64,000 bases of DNA. Origin: Paenibacillus sp. XY044 (GTDB lineage Bacteria > Bacillota > Bacilli > Paenibacillales > Paenibacillaceae). Below the pieces are notes generated by a model. The model was not told the origin of the DNA, made no database searches, and worked only from the letters and a program-made list of their open reading frames with translations. A program made the position numbers and the translations under genes. The stretch is from assembly GCF_002257645.1 (NCBI RefSeq), contig NZ_NQMO01000010.1:1-64000 (forward strand), read 5' to 3'. Shown here piece after piece: positions 26,018 through 34,050 of this stretch (positions are counted from its first letter, which is position 1; each line of letters starts with the position of its first letter).

Positions 26018-26066
26018 GCACCGCTCTTGCCGCGTATCGGCATTTGAGGCGGTGCTTTTCTCTTTT
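26018..26066 (+). terminator. Terminator of the thioredoxin-like gene
   Basis: GCACCGC (26018-26024) pairs with GCGGTGC (26049-26055), with an inner GCCG/CGGC helper stem, followed by TTTTCTCTTTT. Confidence 0.8.
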
Positions 26067-26195
26067 ATCCGACATTTTGTCACAAAGTGGCCGTGATGTA
26101 TGTCAAGGAATCAGGTATAATTGATGAGATTGGTAAAATAAAAGGTACCTGTTATCAGTTGAAAGTTCTTATTATAATCAGCAGGTGAGAGAATT

Positions 26196-27191
26196 TTGAA
26201 TACCAGACAATTGAAATGGCTCAGTTATTTAACGTTTGTTGTGATGTTCTTTGCGACGTTCGGCGGAACCGTGGTCACCAAGACCGATTCCGGACTCGGA
26301 TGCGGGCATGAATGGCCGCTGTGTCACGGTGAGTTCGTTCCGGCGCATACCATCGCCTCATTAATTGAATATTCGCACCGGCTGATCAGCGGTTTGGCGG
26401 GGCTTACAGCGGTCGCGGTGGTGGTTGCCTTCCGGCTCTTCGCTAAGAATCGGCGCGACCTGCGCACGTATTCGGTGATGACCCTGATTTTCGTGTTGGT
26501 TCAAGCCGTGATGGGGGCTTTGGCCGTCGTGTATGACCAGTCCTCGGCCGTGCTCGCCTTCCATTTCGGTTTCTCGCTGATCGCGTTTGCCAGCTCGCTG
26601 ATGCTCGCCTTGGGCGCCCGGAGGATGGACAAGCTTGGCGAGGCTTCGTATCCGTCCAGCGGCCAAGCGCGCGTCAGCGCTGCCTTCCGCGGCTATACAT
26701 GGGCCGTAACGATCTACTCCTATATCGTCGTATATATCGGAGCATATGTCAGCCATACCAATTCGGCGGGAGGATGCCTGGGATGGCCGCTGTGCAATGG
26801 GAAGCTCATTCCAGAGCTGTCCGGAGGGGTGACCATCGCGTTTATCCACCGGATCGCCGCATTGCTGCTCTTCATCTCCATCGCCGTTCTTGCCGTCTGT
26901 GCGTACCGGCTGAACCGGGGGAACCGGGAGCTGCAGAGCCTCGGCATCGCCTCCGTCATTTTGTGCCTGATGCAGGTGTTCAGCGGGGCCGCGATTGTGT
27001 CCACCCTGAACAAGCCGGAAATCTACATCTTTTCCGCGCTGCTGCATAACCTGCTGATTTCATCCCTGTTCGGCGTGCTCTGTTATTTGAGCGTCCGCGT
27101 CTGGCAGATTGGAAGGGCGTCGCTTCAGCAGCCGAAAACGGCGGCGGACGCCCGTGGAATCGGAGTTGAGCCGCAGGGCGGCAAACGATAA
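26196..27191 (+). CDS. ctaA: Haem A synthase (COX15/CtaA)
   Basis: A 331-residue membrane protein with eight helices in two homologous halves. Each half has a cysteine pair in an outer loop: Cys36 and Cys43 in GLGCGHEWPLC, and the second set in GGCLGWPLC. Conserved haem-ligand histidines occur in YSHRL, AFHFGFS, FIHRIA and LLHNLL. CtaA oxidises haem O to haem A for aa3-type cytochrome oxidase in the cytoplasmic membrane. No ctaB is nearby. The TTG start at 26196 lies 6 nt after AGGTGAG. A weak terminator follows. Confidence 0.93.
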   Translation: MNTRQLKWLSYLTFVVMFFATFGGTVVTKTDSGLGCGHEWPLCHGEFVPAHTIASLIEYSHRLISGLAGLTAVAVVVAFRLFAKNRRDLRTYSVMTLIFVLVQAVMGALAVVYDQSSAVLAFHFGFSLIAFASSLMLALGARRMDKLGEASYPSSGQARVSAAFRGYTWAVTIYSYIVVYIGAYVSHTNSAGGCLGWPLCNGKLIPELSGGVTIAFIHRIAALLLFISIAVLAVCAYRLNRGNRELQSLGIASVILCLMQVFSGAAIVSTLNKPEIYIFSALLHNLLISSLFGVLCYLSVRVWQIGRASLQQPKTAADARGIGVEPQGGKR

Positions 27192-27211
27192 ACTGAATAC
27201 CGCTCTACATT

Positions 27212-27245
27212 CAAAGTCCGCGAAGCGATTCGAGGGCTTTGTTTG
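27212..27245 (+). terminator. Probable terminator after ctaA
   Basis: CAAAGTCC pairs with GGGCTTTG (one G-T wobble), with an inner CGAA/TTCG, followed by TTTG. It is modest in strength. Confidence 0.55.
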
Positions 27246-27292
27246 TAAGCTTGCTATTTATTTTTTTGCTTATTGTGGAGAGGAATGATCGT

Positions 27293-29059
27293 GTGAGCTA
27301 TCAAAATTTACGCCAATGGCTCGAAGCCTTGCGCAAGGAAAATGACCTGAAAGTGATCGAGGCTCCCGTGGATCCGTACCTGGAGCTGGCGGAGATCCAC
27401 CGCCGGGTCATTGACGAACAAGGGCCGGCGTTGCTGTTCACCAACGTACAAGGGACCCCGTTTCCGGTGGCTACGAATCTGTTTGGTACCAGCCGGCGCG
27501 TGGACATGGCCTTCGGGCCGCGTCCGGAGCAGCTGATGAAGTCTCTGGTGGGGGCGCTCGATACGATGCTTCCGCCGACCCTGTCGGCGCTGTGGAATGA
27601 ACGCAGCCTGATCAAGGACATTCTAAAGGTAGGCATGAAAACCGTTCCGATGAGCGATGCCCCCGTGCTTGGCGTATCCCGCAGCGACCAGCCGTTGAAA
27701 GACCTGCCGCGGGTCACGAGCTGGCAGGAAGATGGCGGCCCGTTTATTACGCTGCCCCTTGTTTATACGGAGAGTCCGTCGCGGCCCAAAGACCACAATC
27801 TGGGCATGTACCGCATGCAGATTTATGACAATCAGACGACCGGCATACACTGGCAAATCCATAAGGGAGGCGGTTTCCACTATCACGAAGCCGAGGAGCG
27901 AGGTGAAGCACTGCGCTTGACGACGTTTCTTGGCGGGCCGCCTGCCCTGATCGCTTCGGCGATTGCGCCCGGACCGGAAATGCTGCCTGAGCTGCTGCTC
28001 ACTTCCATGATTCTCGGCGAAAAGCTGCCGATGGCGGAAAATCCGCTCGGCGGGCACCGGATTCCGGCCGAAGCGGAGTTCGCGATCAGCGGCCTCGTAC
28101 CGCCGTTCGAACGGCGTCCTGAGGGACCGTTCGGAGACCATTACGGGTATTACTCCCTGATGCACGACTTCCCTGTCTTTCACGTCAGCCATATGTGGCA
28201 CCGCAAGGATGCCATTTATCCGGCGACGATCGTGGGCAAGCCGCGGCAGGAGGACTATTTCATGGGCGAGTTCCTGCAGCGGCTGCTGTCGCCGGCCTTC
28301 CCGCTCGTCATGCCGTCGATCAAGTCGCTGTGGACGTATGCCGAGACGGGATTTCACGCCCTGGCATCGGCGATTGTTCGTGTCAGCTATTCGCGCGAGG
28401 CGCTCGTGTCAGCCTTCCGCATGCTGGGCGAGGGTCAGCTGTCCCTGACCAAATTCCTCATCCTGACGGACCAGCCGGTCGATCTCGAAAATGCCAGCGA
28501 GCTGCTGGAAACGGTGCTGGCGCGGTTTAACCCTGCCGTCGATCTGTTTATATTTAATAAGACATCCCACGATACGCTCGACTACACGGGACGCAAGCTG
28601 AACCACGGCAGCAAGGCCGTGCTGATGGGTATCGGTGAGCCGGTACGCGAGCTGCCGCGTGCTTACGAAGAGGGGCCGATCACGGAGATCGACCAGATTG
28701 TTCCTTACTGCGGAGGCTGCCTGCTCGTTTCGGGCGCAGGGTACGAGGATGAGCCGGAACTGCCGGAGCGCCTGCTGCAGCGGCTGCAGGAGAAGGGGAC
28801 CGAATGGCCGCTCGTCATTCTGGTGGACGATGCCCGCAAGACGGCAGCCGACCAGACGTCCTTCCTGTGGACGGTGTTTACGCGCTTCAACCCGGCGACG
28901 GATATCTACGCGGGTGCCGAGGTGCGGAATCACCATCTGTCGTACCGCCTGCCGATTGTGGTGGATGCGCGCATGAAGACCGGGTATCCGGACGAACTGA
29001 TCCCGCGGGAAGATATCGTCAAAAAGGTGGATGAACGCTGGAACAGTTATTTTGCGTAA
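27293..29059 (+). CDS. UbiD-family decarboxylase, candidate menaquinone (futalosine-route) decarboxylase
   Basis: The 588-residue protein matches UbiD over its full length. It has the prenyl-FMN/metal-binding region YRMQIYDNQTTGIHWQIHKGGGFHYH (split), IASAIAPGPEMLPE, and the catalytic-glutamate region ERRPEGPFGDHYGYYS near 282-297. UbiD enzymes remove aromatic or unsaturated carboxyl groups with prenylated FMN. No ubiX partner is nearby. MqnE at 39313 shows that this genome uses the futalosine pathway, in which a UbiD homologue (MqnP) decarboxylates the naphthoate intermediate; this protein is a candidate. GTG 27293 lies about 9 nt after GGAGAGGA, preferred over longer upstream reading. Confidence 0.85.
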   Translation: MSYQNLRQWLEALRKENDLKVIEAPVDPYLELAEIHRRVIDEQGPALLFTNVQGTPFPVATNLFGTSRRVDMAFGPRPEQLMKSLVGALDTMLPPTLSALWNERSLIKDILKVGMKTVPMSDAPVLGVSRSDQPLKDLPRVTSWQEDGGPFITLPLVYTESPSRPKDHNLGMYRMQIYDNQTTGIHWQIHKGGGFHYHEAEERGEALRLTTFLGGPPALIASAIAPGPEMLPELLLTSMILGEKLPMAENPLGGHRIPAEAEFAISGLVPPFERRPEGPFGDHYGYYSLMHDFPVFHVSHMWHRKDAIYPATIVGKPRQEDYFMGEFLQRLLSPAFPLVMPSIKSLWTYAETGFHALASAIVRVSYSREALVSAFRMLGEGQLSLTKFLILTDQPVDLENASELLETVLARFNPAVDLFIFNKTSHDTLDYTGRKLNHGSKAVLMGIGEPVRELPRAYEEGPITEIDQIVPYCGGCLLVSGAGYEDEPELPERLLQRLQEKGTEWPLVILVDDARKTAADQTSFLWTVFTRFNPATDIYAGAEVRNHHLSYRLPIVVDARMKTGYPDELIPREDIVKKVDERWNSYFA

Positions 29060-29083
29060 ATACTGATCAGGGAGAGAATGCCG

Positions 29084-29803
29084 ATGCTGCGAACGCTGCT
29101 TGGAGAGATGCCCCGCCAAAATAACGGGCTGCTCGAAGATGCCATCGAAACGATGGTGGAGACGATCCATTTGCTCCAGAACGAGATCGAAAAGAATGAG
29201 GATCCCAGCCATGATTACCGCAAACTGGAGATATGGACACGCGGTTTGGTGTCTTCCCTGGATGAATTGGAACAGAGCTGGTATGCCGCTTCCTTTTTCC
29301 GTCAATCGGTTAAGGCCGGTTATGTGGATGACATGACGATTGAGGAGCAGGCCGAGTACGCAAGGTATGTATACTTCTATAAAAACGGGTTTATCCGTGT
29401 GTTCGCCGTTCTGGACAAGCTGGGTACAGTGCTCAATGACCTGTTCGATCTGAACACCCAAAAGAACAAACCGCATTTTTCCTATTTCACGGTACTTCGT
29501 CAGTTCCATTATATGAAAACCCATGAAGACCTGGCCGGACAGCTGTCGAAGATCAAGGACGAATACAAGAGCGCCCTGAACGTGCTGCGCAAACGGCGCA
29601 ATGCGGAGGTTCATTACATGAACTCCGAGATGCAGGATGACTTGTGGCAGCGGCATCAGGGTCTCAAGGATAAAGTTGAACTGGAGGACCTGGATCAGCA
29701 TTTGAGCGAACTGAAGCAGGGGCTGGACATGGTATGCAAGTCGCTCTCGGCATCCTTTCATTACACCAACAAACTGTGGAAGAAGGAAGGCATGCATCCG
29801 TAA
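29084..29803 (+). CDS. HEPN-domain protein (Cthe_2314 type)
   Basis: A 239-residue all-helical protein. The segment RKRRNAEVHYMNSE near residues 170-183 carries the R-x4-H motif of HEPN folds. The rest matches the family described from Clostridium thermocellum Cthe_2314: an acidic N-terminal helix, FYKNGFIRVFAVLDKLGTVLN. HEPN domains are often RNases in toxin or defence systems, but this family is not characterised. No MNT nucleotidyltransferase or other antitoxin is adjacent. It follows the UbiD gene by 24 bp and is probably co-transcribed. ATG 29084 fits the AGGGAG site better than ATG 29078. Confidence 0.75.
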   Translation: MLRTLLGEMPRQNNGLLEDAIETMVETIHLLQNEIEKNEDPSHDYRKLEIWTRGLVSSLDELEQSWYAASFFRQSVKAGYVDDMTIEEQAEYARYVYFYKNGFIRVFAVLDKLGTVLNDLFDLNTQKNKPHFSYFTVLRQFHYMKTHEDLAGQLSKIKDEYKSALNVLRKRRNAEVHYMNSEMQDDLWQRHQGLKDKVELEDLDQHLSELKQGLDMVCKSLSASFHYTNKLWKKEGMHP

Positions 29804-29824
29804 AAGGATGCAACAAATTTCCTT

Positions 29825-29853
29825 TTGACAAAGCGCGCAAATATATCTATACT
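29825..29853 (+). promoter_or_regulatory. Promoter of the SAM riboswitch-metNIQ operon
   Basis: TTGACA (29825-29830), 17-bp spacer, TATACT (29848-29853). This is a near-consensus sigma-A promoter about 45 bp before the riboswitch. Confidence 0.85.
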
Positions 29854-29895
29854 GTAAAAATGAAAACACGTCATTATTAATTTCATAATCTTTTC

Positions 29896-30086
29896 TTATC
29901 GAGAGAGGCGGAGGGACAGGCCCGATGAAGCCCGGCAACCGATTTGAGCACGGCATCCGCCGTTACTCGAATGTCATGGTGCTAATTCCTACAAGCTGCA
30001 GATTGCTGCAGGTTGGCAGATGAGAAGGCAGCGACTTTTACAAGGTAAGGGAGCCCCTTTTTGATTCTGTCAGAGGGGCTTTTTAT
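29896..30086 (+). ncRNA. SAM-I (S-box) riboswitch with terminator
   Basis: The aptamer begins near TTATCGAGAGAGGCGGAGGG and contains the conserved GGCCCGATGAAGCCCGGCAACC block, a P3/P4 region ending ATGGTGCTAATTCC, and TGCAGATTGCTGCAG, followed by GAGAAGGCAGCGA. The expression platform is an intrinsic terminator, AGCCCCTTTTTTGA...AGAGGGGCTTTTT, at about 30051-30085. S-box RNAs bind S-adenosylmethionine and stop transcription when it is abundant, which fits the methionine transporter downstream. Confidence 0.95.
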
Positions 30087-30237
30087 TTTGCCTGGATTCG
30101 ATAGATCGGTATTTTAGATAGCCTCTATCGGGCCGTAATAACAGGAAATTTAATGCAAACTTTAGTTCAATCTATACAGATAGAGATTATACGAACCTTA
30201 TTCCGGCAGGATAGGGGAAAGAGAGGGGGCCCTTCGG

Positions 30238-31254
30238 TTGATCGAACTGAAGCAGCTGACGAAAAGGTACGGCCAAGGGGATAAGGCAACGGAAGCTTTG
30301 TCCGGGCTGAACCTCAGCATCAATAAAGGAGAAATTTTCGGCGTGATCGGCCACTCGGGTGCGGGGAAGAGTACCTTGATCCGGTGTATGAACCTGCTTG
30401 AACGCCCGACCTCCGGAGAGGTGTGGGTAGGCGGCGTCAATCTGACGAGCCTGAACAAGCAGCGTCTGCAGGGCGAACGGCGGAAGATGGGGATGATTTT
30501 CCAACATTTCAACCTGCTCAGCTCGGCTACGGTGTATGACAACATCGCCTTTCCGCTGCGTTTGGCCCGCAAGAGCAAGGCGGAAGTGGAGGCCAAGGTC
30601 AATGAGCTGATCGCGCTGGTCGGGCTGAATGCCCACCGCAATAAATTTCCGGCCCAGCTGTCCGGCGGTCAGAAGCAGAGAGTGGGCATCGCCCGCGCGC
30701 TGGCCAGCGATCCACAGGTGCTGCTGTGCGACGAAGCGACTTCGGCGCTGGATCCGCAGACGACGGATTCGATTCTGAAGCTTCTGCTGGATATTAACAA
30801 AAGGTTCAATCTGACGATCGTCCTGATCACCCATGAAATGCACGTCATCCAGAGCATCTGCGACCGGGTGGCGGTGATCCATCAAGGAGGCATCGTGGAA
30901 GAGGGCGCGGTCACGGACGTATTCCTGAAGCCGCAGCACCCGGTGACCAAGGATTTTGTCCGAGGGGAGCAGGGCCAGGGCGAACCGCTTGAGCTGGCTG
31001 TCCAGGCTTCCGGAACGGGTTCCGCGCAGGCCGTGAAAATTACGTTTCTCGGCAGCAAAACGTACGAGTCCATCTTGTCCCGGACCGTACGCGAGACGGG
31101 GGCGGATTTTGCCATCCTGCAGGGCACCATTTCCACCATCAAAGATACCCCGTACGGGCAGCTGATCGTCCGCTTTGAAGGCGGGCGGGAGCAGATTGAC
31201 GCGACGCTGGCCAGGCTGAGCGAACAAGGGCTTGACGTGGAGGTGATGAACTGA
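30238..31254 (+). CDS. metN: Methionine ABC transporter, ATP-binding subunit
   Basis: The 338-residue cytosolic ATPase has Walker A GHSGAGKST near residue 38, signature LSGGQKQRVGIARAL, Walker B VLLCDEATSALD and the H-loop LITHEMHVI. A C-terminal ACT-like NIL domain (about 265-335) binds methionine and gives transinhibition, a hallmark of MetN. The start is TTG 30238 after GAGAGGGGGC. It is the first gene of metNIQ below a SAM riboswitch; its stop codon overlaps the metI start. Confidence 0.96.
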   Translation: MIELKQLTKRYGQGDKATEALSGLNLSINKGEIFGVIGHSGAGKSTLIRCMNLLERPTSGEVWVGGVNLTSLNKQRLQGERRKMGMIFQHFNLLSSATVYDNIAFPLRLARKSKAEVEAKVNELIALVGLNAHRNKFPAQLSGGQKQRVGIARALASDPQVLLCDEATSALDPQTTDSILKLLLDINKRFNLTIVLITHEMHVIQSICDRVAVIHQGGIVEEGAVTDVFLKPQHPVTKDFVRGEQGQGEPLELAVQASGTGSAQAVKITFLGSKTYESILSRTVRETGADFAILQGTISTIKDTPYGQLIVRFEGGREQIDATLARLSEQGLDVEVMN

Positions 31255-31922
31255 TGTGGGGTTTGGATTTTTCCACGGTCGACTGGAACGAGATCGGCGT
31301 CGCCACCCTGGATACGCTGAAAATGCTCGGGGCTTCCGCGCTGTTCACCTTTATCCTTGGACTTCCGATCGGCGTCGTGCTGTTTATGGCCTCGCGATCG
31401 ACGACGGGCTGGGTGCGTGCCGTCTATGCGGTGATTTCCTTTATTGTGAACATCCTCCGTTCGGTACCGTTCATCATTCTGATCGTCGCCCTGATCCCCG
31501 TCACGAAAGCGATCGTCGGCGTCACCTTCGGAGTGCTGGGGACGATTCCGCCGCTCGTGATCGGCGCTGCGCCGTTCTTCGCTAGACTGGTGGAAACGTC
31601 GCTTCGCGAAGTGGACCGCGGCGTGATCGAGGCGGCGCATTCGATGGGCGCTTCGACCTGGCAGGTCATTGTGCGGGTGCTGCTGCCCGAAGCAAGACCG
31701 GGCTTGCTGGCAGGGATTACGATAACCGTCGTAACGCTCGTATCCTATACGGCGATGTCCGGGATGGTCGGCGGAGGCGGTCTCGGCGATTTGGCCATCC
31801 GCTATGGTTACTACCGCTATGAGACGACCGTCATGATTATTTCCGTCATCTTCATGATCGTGCTGGTGCAGCTGCTGCAGATGGCGGGCGACCGGCTGGT
31901 TCGACACTTTACCAGAAGGTAA
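31254..31922 (+). CDS. metI: Methionine ABC transporter, permease subunit
   Basis: A 222-residue permease with five hydrophobic helices and the EAA loop EAAHSMGASTWQVIVRVLLPEARPGLLAG (split), which docks on MetN. It forms the membrane channel of the D/L-methionine importer. The ATG overlaps the metN TGA by one base, so the two are translationally coupled. Confidence 0.95.
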   Translation: MWGLDFSTVDWNEIGVATLDTLKMLGASALFTFILGLPIGVVLFMASRSTTGWVRAVYAVISFIVNILRSVPFIILIVALIPVTKAIVGVTFGVLGTIPPLVIGAAPFFARLVETSLREVDRGVIEAAHSMGASTWQVIVRVLLPEARPGLLAGITITVVTLVSYTAMSGMVGGGGLGDLAIRYGYYRYETTVMIISVIFMIVLVQLLQMAGDRLVRHFTRR

Positions 31923-32057
31923 GTTATTTGAGTTTAGCTGAAAGTCATGCATCCGGATGACCGGATTTGACCTGGGAAGGCAAGGCAGGTAACATCAAAG
32001 CACTGCCTTTCCATTATAAATCATATTATTCTTATGAATTTAAGGGGGATTTATCAA

Positions 32058-32906
32058 ATGAAAAAATGGCTCGTCTCTTTTCTGACACTTGCTCTGGTTG
32101 TCGTGCTCGCCGCTTGCGGCAGCAAAACGAACAACAGCAGCAGCGACTCTGCGGGTGAATCTGCGGATAAACCGGCTGCAAACGAAACGGTCACACTGAC
32201 GGTTGGCGCAACAGCCAAGCCCCATGCCGAAATTCTGAAGCATATCCAGCCTACTTTGGAAAAAGAAGGCGTGAAGCTGGTCATCAAGGAGTTTTCCGAC
32301 TATGTGCAGCCGAACGTGCAGACGTTCCAAAAACAGCTGGACGCTAACTTCTTTCAACATGAGCCTTACCTCGACAATGAGAACAAACAGCGCAACATGG
32401 ACCTCGTTCCGGTCGTAGGCGTTCACCTGGAGCCTTTGGGCGCATATTCCAAAAAGGTTAAAAGCGCAGACGAAATTCCGGACGGTGCAATCGTCGGCAT
32501 CCCGAACGATACGACAAACGGTGGACGCGCGCTCAGCCTGCTGGCTAAGCAGGGATTAATCACCCTGAACGATCCAAACAAGGTGGAGGCGACGGTGAAG
32601 GACATTACCGCTAATCCGAAAAATCTGAAAATCAAGGAAGTCGATGCTGCAATGCTGCCGCGTCAGCTAGGCGAATTCGACTTGGCTGTCATCAACACCA
32701 ACTACGCGCTGGAAGCCAGCCTTGATCCAACGAAAGATGCGCTCTTCATCGAAGGCAAAGACAGCCCTTACGTCAACATTCTGGTGGCCCGTCCGGACAA
32801 CAAGGACTCTGACGCCATCAAGAAGCTGGCTGCTGCCCTGACTTCCGACGACGTGAAGAAGTTTATCGAAGACACGTACAAAGGTGCCGTTATCCCGGCA
32901 TTCTAA
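32058..32906 (+). CDS. metQ: Methionine ABC transporter, substrate-binding lipoprotein
   Basis: This 282-residue lipoprotein has signal peptide MKKWLVSFLTLALVVVLAAC with the lipobox LAAC and lipidated Cys20, followed by a serine/asparagine-rich linker. The NlpA/MetQ domain contains VGATAKPHAEILKH, FFQHEPYLDNENKQ and VGIPNDTTNGGRALSLL. It captures methionine outside the membrane and passes it to MetNI. ATG 32058 lies 9 nt after AAGGGGGAT; the earlier in-frame ATG at 32034 would put residues before the signal peptide. A strong terminator follows. Confidence 0.95.
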   Translation: MKKWLVSFLTLALVVVLAACGSKTNNSSSDSAGESADKPAANETVTLTVGATAKPHAEILKHIQPTLEKEGVKLVIKEFSDYVQPNVQTFQKQLDANFFQHEPYLDNENKQRNMDLVPVVGVHLEPLGAYSKKVKSADEIPDGAIVGIPNDTTNGGRALSLLAKQGLITLNDPNKVEATVKDITANPKNLKIKEVDAAMLPRQLGEFDLAVINTNYALEASLDPTKDALFIEGKDSPYVNILVARPDNKDSDAIKKLAAALTSDDVKKFIEDTYKGAVIPAF

Positions 32907-32929
32907 AGCCTGCGCAAGGGCGCAGCACA

Positions 32930-32961
32930 GCCGCAAGGGTTCATACCCTGCGGCTTTTTTT
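32930..32961 (+). terminator. Terminator of the metNIQ operon
   Basis: GCCGCAAGGGT and ACCCTGCGGC form a stem with one bulge around TCAT, followed by seven T residues. Confidence 0.9.
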
Positions 32962-32970
32962 GATGTCAGA

Positions 32971-33066
32971 GAGTATAAGCTTCGGAGGCCCGGCTTCGTA
33001 TCGCAAGAAAAACTTCCGATAAACGCGTCGATCTTCTTTCAATGTAGTTCGACAGACTTTTTTTAT
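32971..33066. repeat. Structured intergenic repeat, copy R1
   Basis: It contains the family core: TATAAGCTTCGGAGGCCCGGCTTC, CGCAAGAAAAACTTCCG, then a GTCGA/TCGAC hairpin and a terminal CAGAC-TTTTTTT. It is related to the copies at 40672-40900, 46426-46498 and 53254-53375. R1 lies just after the metQ terminator. It is the most diverged full copy: the second stem is kept by a shifted pairing (GTCGA with TCGAC). Confidence 0.65.
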
Positions 33067-33157
33067 TTGGTTCGTTTCTTTCGCGGCCCGGCTGGACGGG
33101 GCTTTCAAGTTGCGGCGGGGCCTTGAAATCTTTTATACTATACAGGATTCATGTTTG

Positions 33158-33186
33158 TTGCGTACTGGATGACTTACAAATACAAT
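33158..33186 (+). promoter_or_regulatory. Promoter of the SDR gene at 33265
   Basis: TTGCGT (33158-33163), 17 bp, TACAAT (33181-33186). It lies between the earliest in-frame ATG (33151) and the preferred TTG start, so the longer reading would begin upstream of its own promoter. Confidence 0.55.
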
Positions 33187-33264
33187 ATATATTTTTATAG
33201 AAATGATGTGTCATATGATGGATATATGGATGGAAATTCAGCAAGCAGAAAGGAGGATGGCAGC

Positions 33265-34050
33265 TTGAGAGGGAAGGTTGCCCTGATTACGGGGAGTGCC
33301 AAGGGACTTGGCAAAATGACGGCGCTTACGCTGGCACGCTCCGGCTGCGACGTTGCGCTTAACTATGTCCACAGCCGCCGGGAAGCGGAAGAGCTGCGGG
33401 CGGTCATCGAGGGGCTGGGCGTGCGCAGCATCGCCGTTCAAGCCGACGTCTCCGACAGCAGTCAATTGGAGCATCTGGTTGCACGCGTCGAATCGGAGCT
33501 CGGCAGTCCGGACATCGTCGTGAACAACGCGGGCCCATTTATCCGGGAGAGAAAACGGTTTTCCGATTACACCCAAGCGGAAATTTTGTCACTGATTCAA
33601 GGCAATCTAGTCGGCACGATGCTGCTGGACCATTTGGTGCTGCCTGCCATGCGGAATAAGCGCTGGGGAAGGATTATCCACTTCGGCTTCGGCCATGCGG
33701 CGGAATCAAGAGCCTGGCCGCACCGGGCGGTGTACGCCGCCGCCAAGACCGGTCTGGTTTCTTTTACGAAGACGCTTGCGGTCGAGGAGGCTCCGTACGG
33801 CATTACGGTGAATATGGTGTGCCCCGGAGACATCCGCGGCGATAACAAAGAGAAGACCATCGCCGAGGTGGCCGGATTGCAGGACGGAGAGACGCCGCGG
33901 GGCAGACCCGGCAGCGGCGAGGATATCGCGCGGGTGATCGAGTACCTGTGCCGCGACGCTTCCGATTTTATCACCGGCAACATTATGGACATTTCCGGTG
34001 GGCTGGATCCGATCCGTCCTTGGATTGGTCCGGCAGATCACGAATTGTGA
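33265..34050 (+). CDS. Classical short-chain dehydrogenase/reductase
   Basis: A 261-residue SDR: cofactor motif TGSAKGLG, NNAG near residue 86, catalytic YAAAKTG (Tyr-x3-Lys near 157) and the C-terminal GNIMDISGGLDP. The ALNYVHSRREAEEL segment suggests NADP(H) preference. It reduces or oxidises a carbonyl/alcohol in the cytosol; the substrate is not shown. The serine usually found in the catalytic tetrad is replaced in the HFGFGHAAESR region, so activity may be atypical. TTG 33265 is 8 nt after AAAGGAGG. Its 3' end overlaps the convergent permease gene by 13 bp. Confidence 0.85.
   Translation: MRGKVALITGSAKGLGKMTALTLARSGCDVALNYVHSRREAEELRAVIEGLGVRSIAVQADVSDSSQLEHLVARVESELGSPDIVVNNAGPFIRERKRFSDYTQAEILSLIQGNLVGTMLLDHLVLPAMRNKRWGRIIHFGFGHAAESRAWPHRAVYAAAKTGLVSFTKTLAVEEAPYGITVNMVCPGDIRGDNKEKTIAEVAGLQDGETPRGRPGSGEDIARVIEYLCRDASDFITGNIMDISGGLDPIRPWIGPADHEL

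Noticed and set aside
28409..29956. A 515-codon minus-strand frame opposite the UbiD 3' end and the HEPN gene
   Set aside because: No recognisable domain, and it spans two genes with ribosome sites and family motifs on the other strand.
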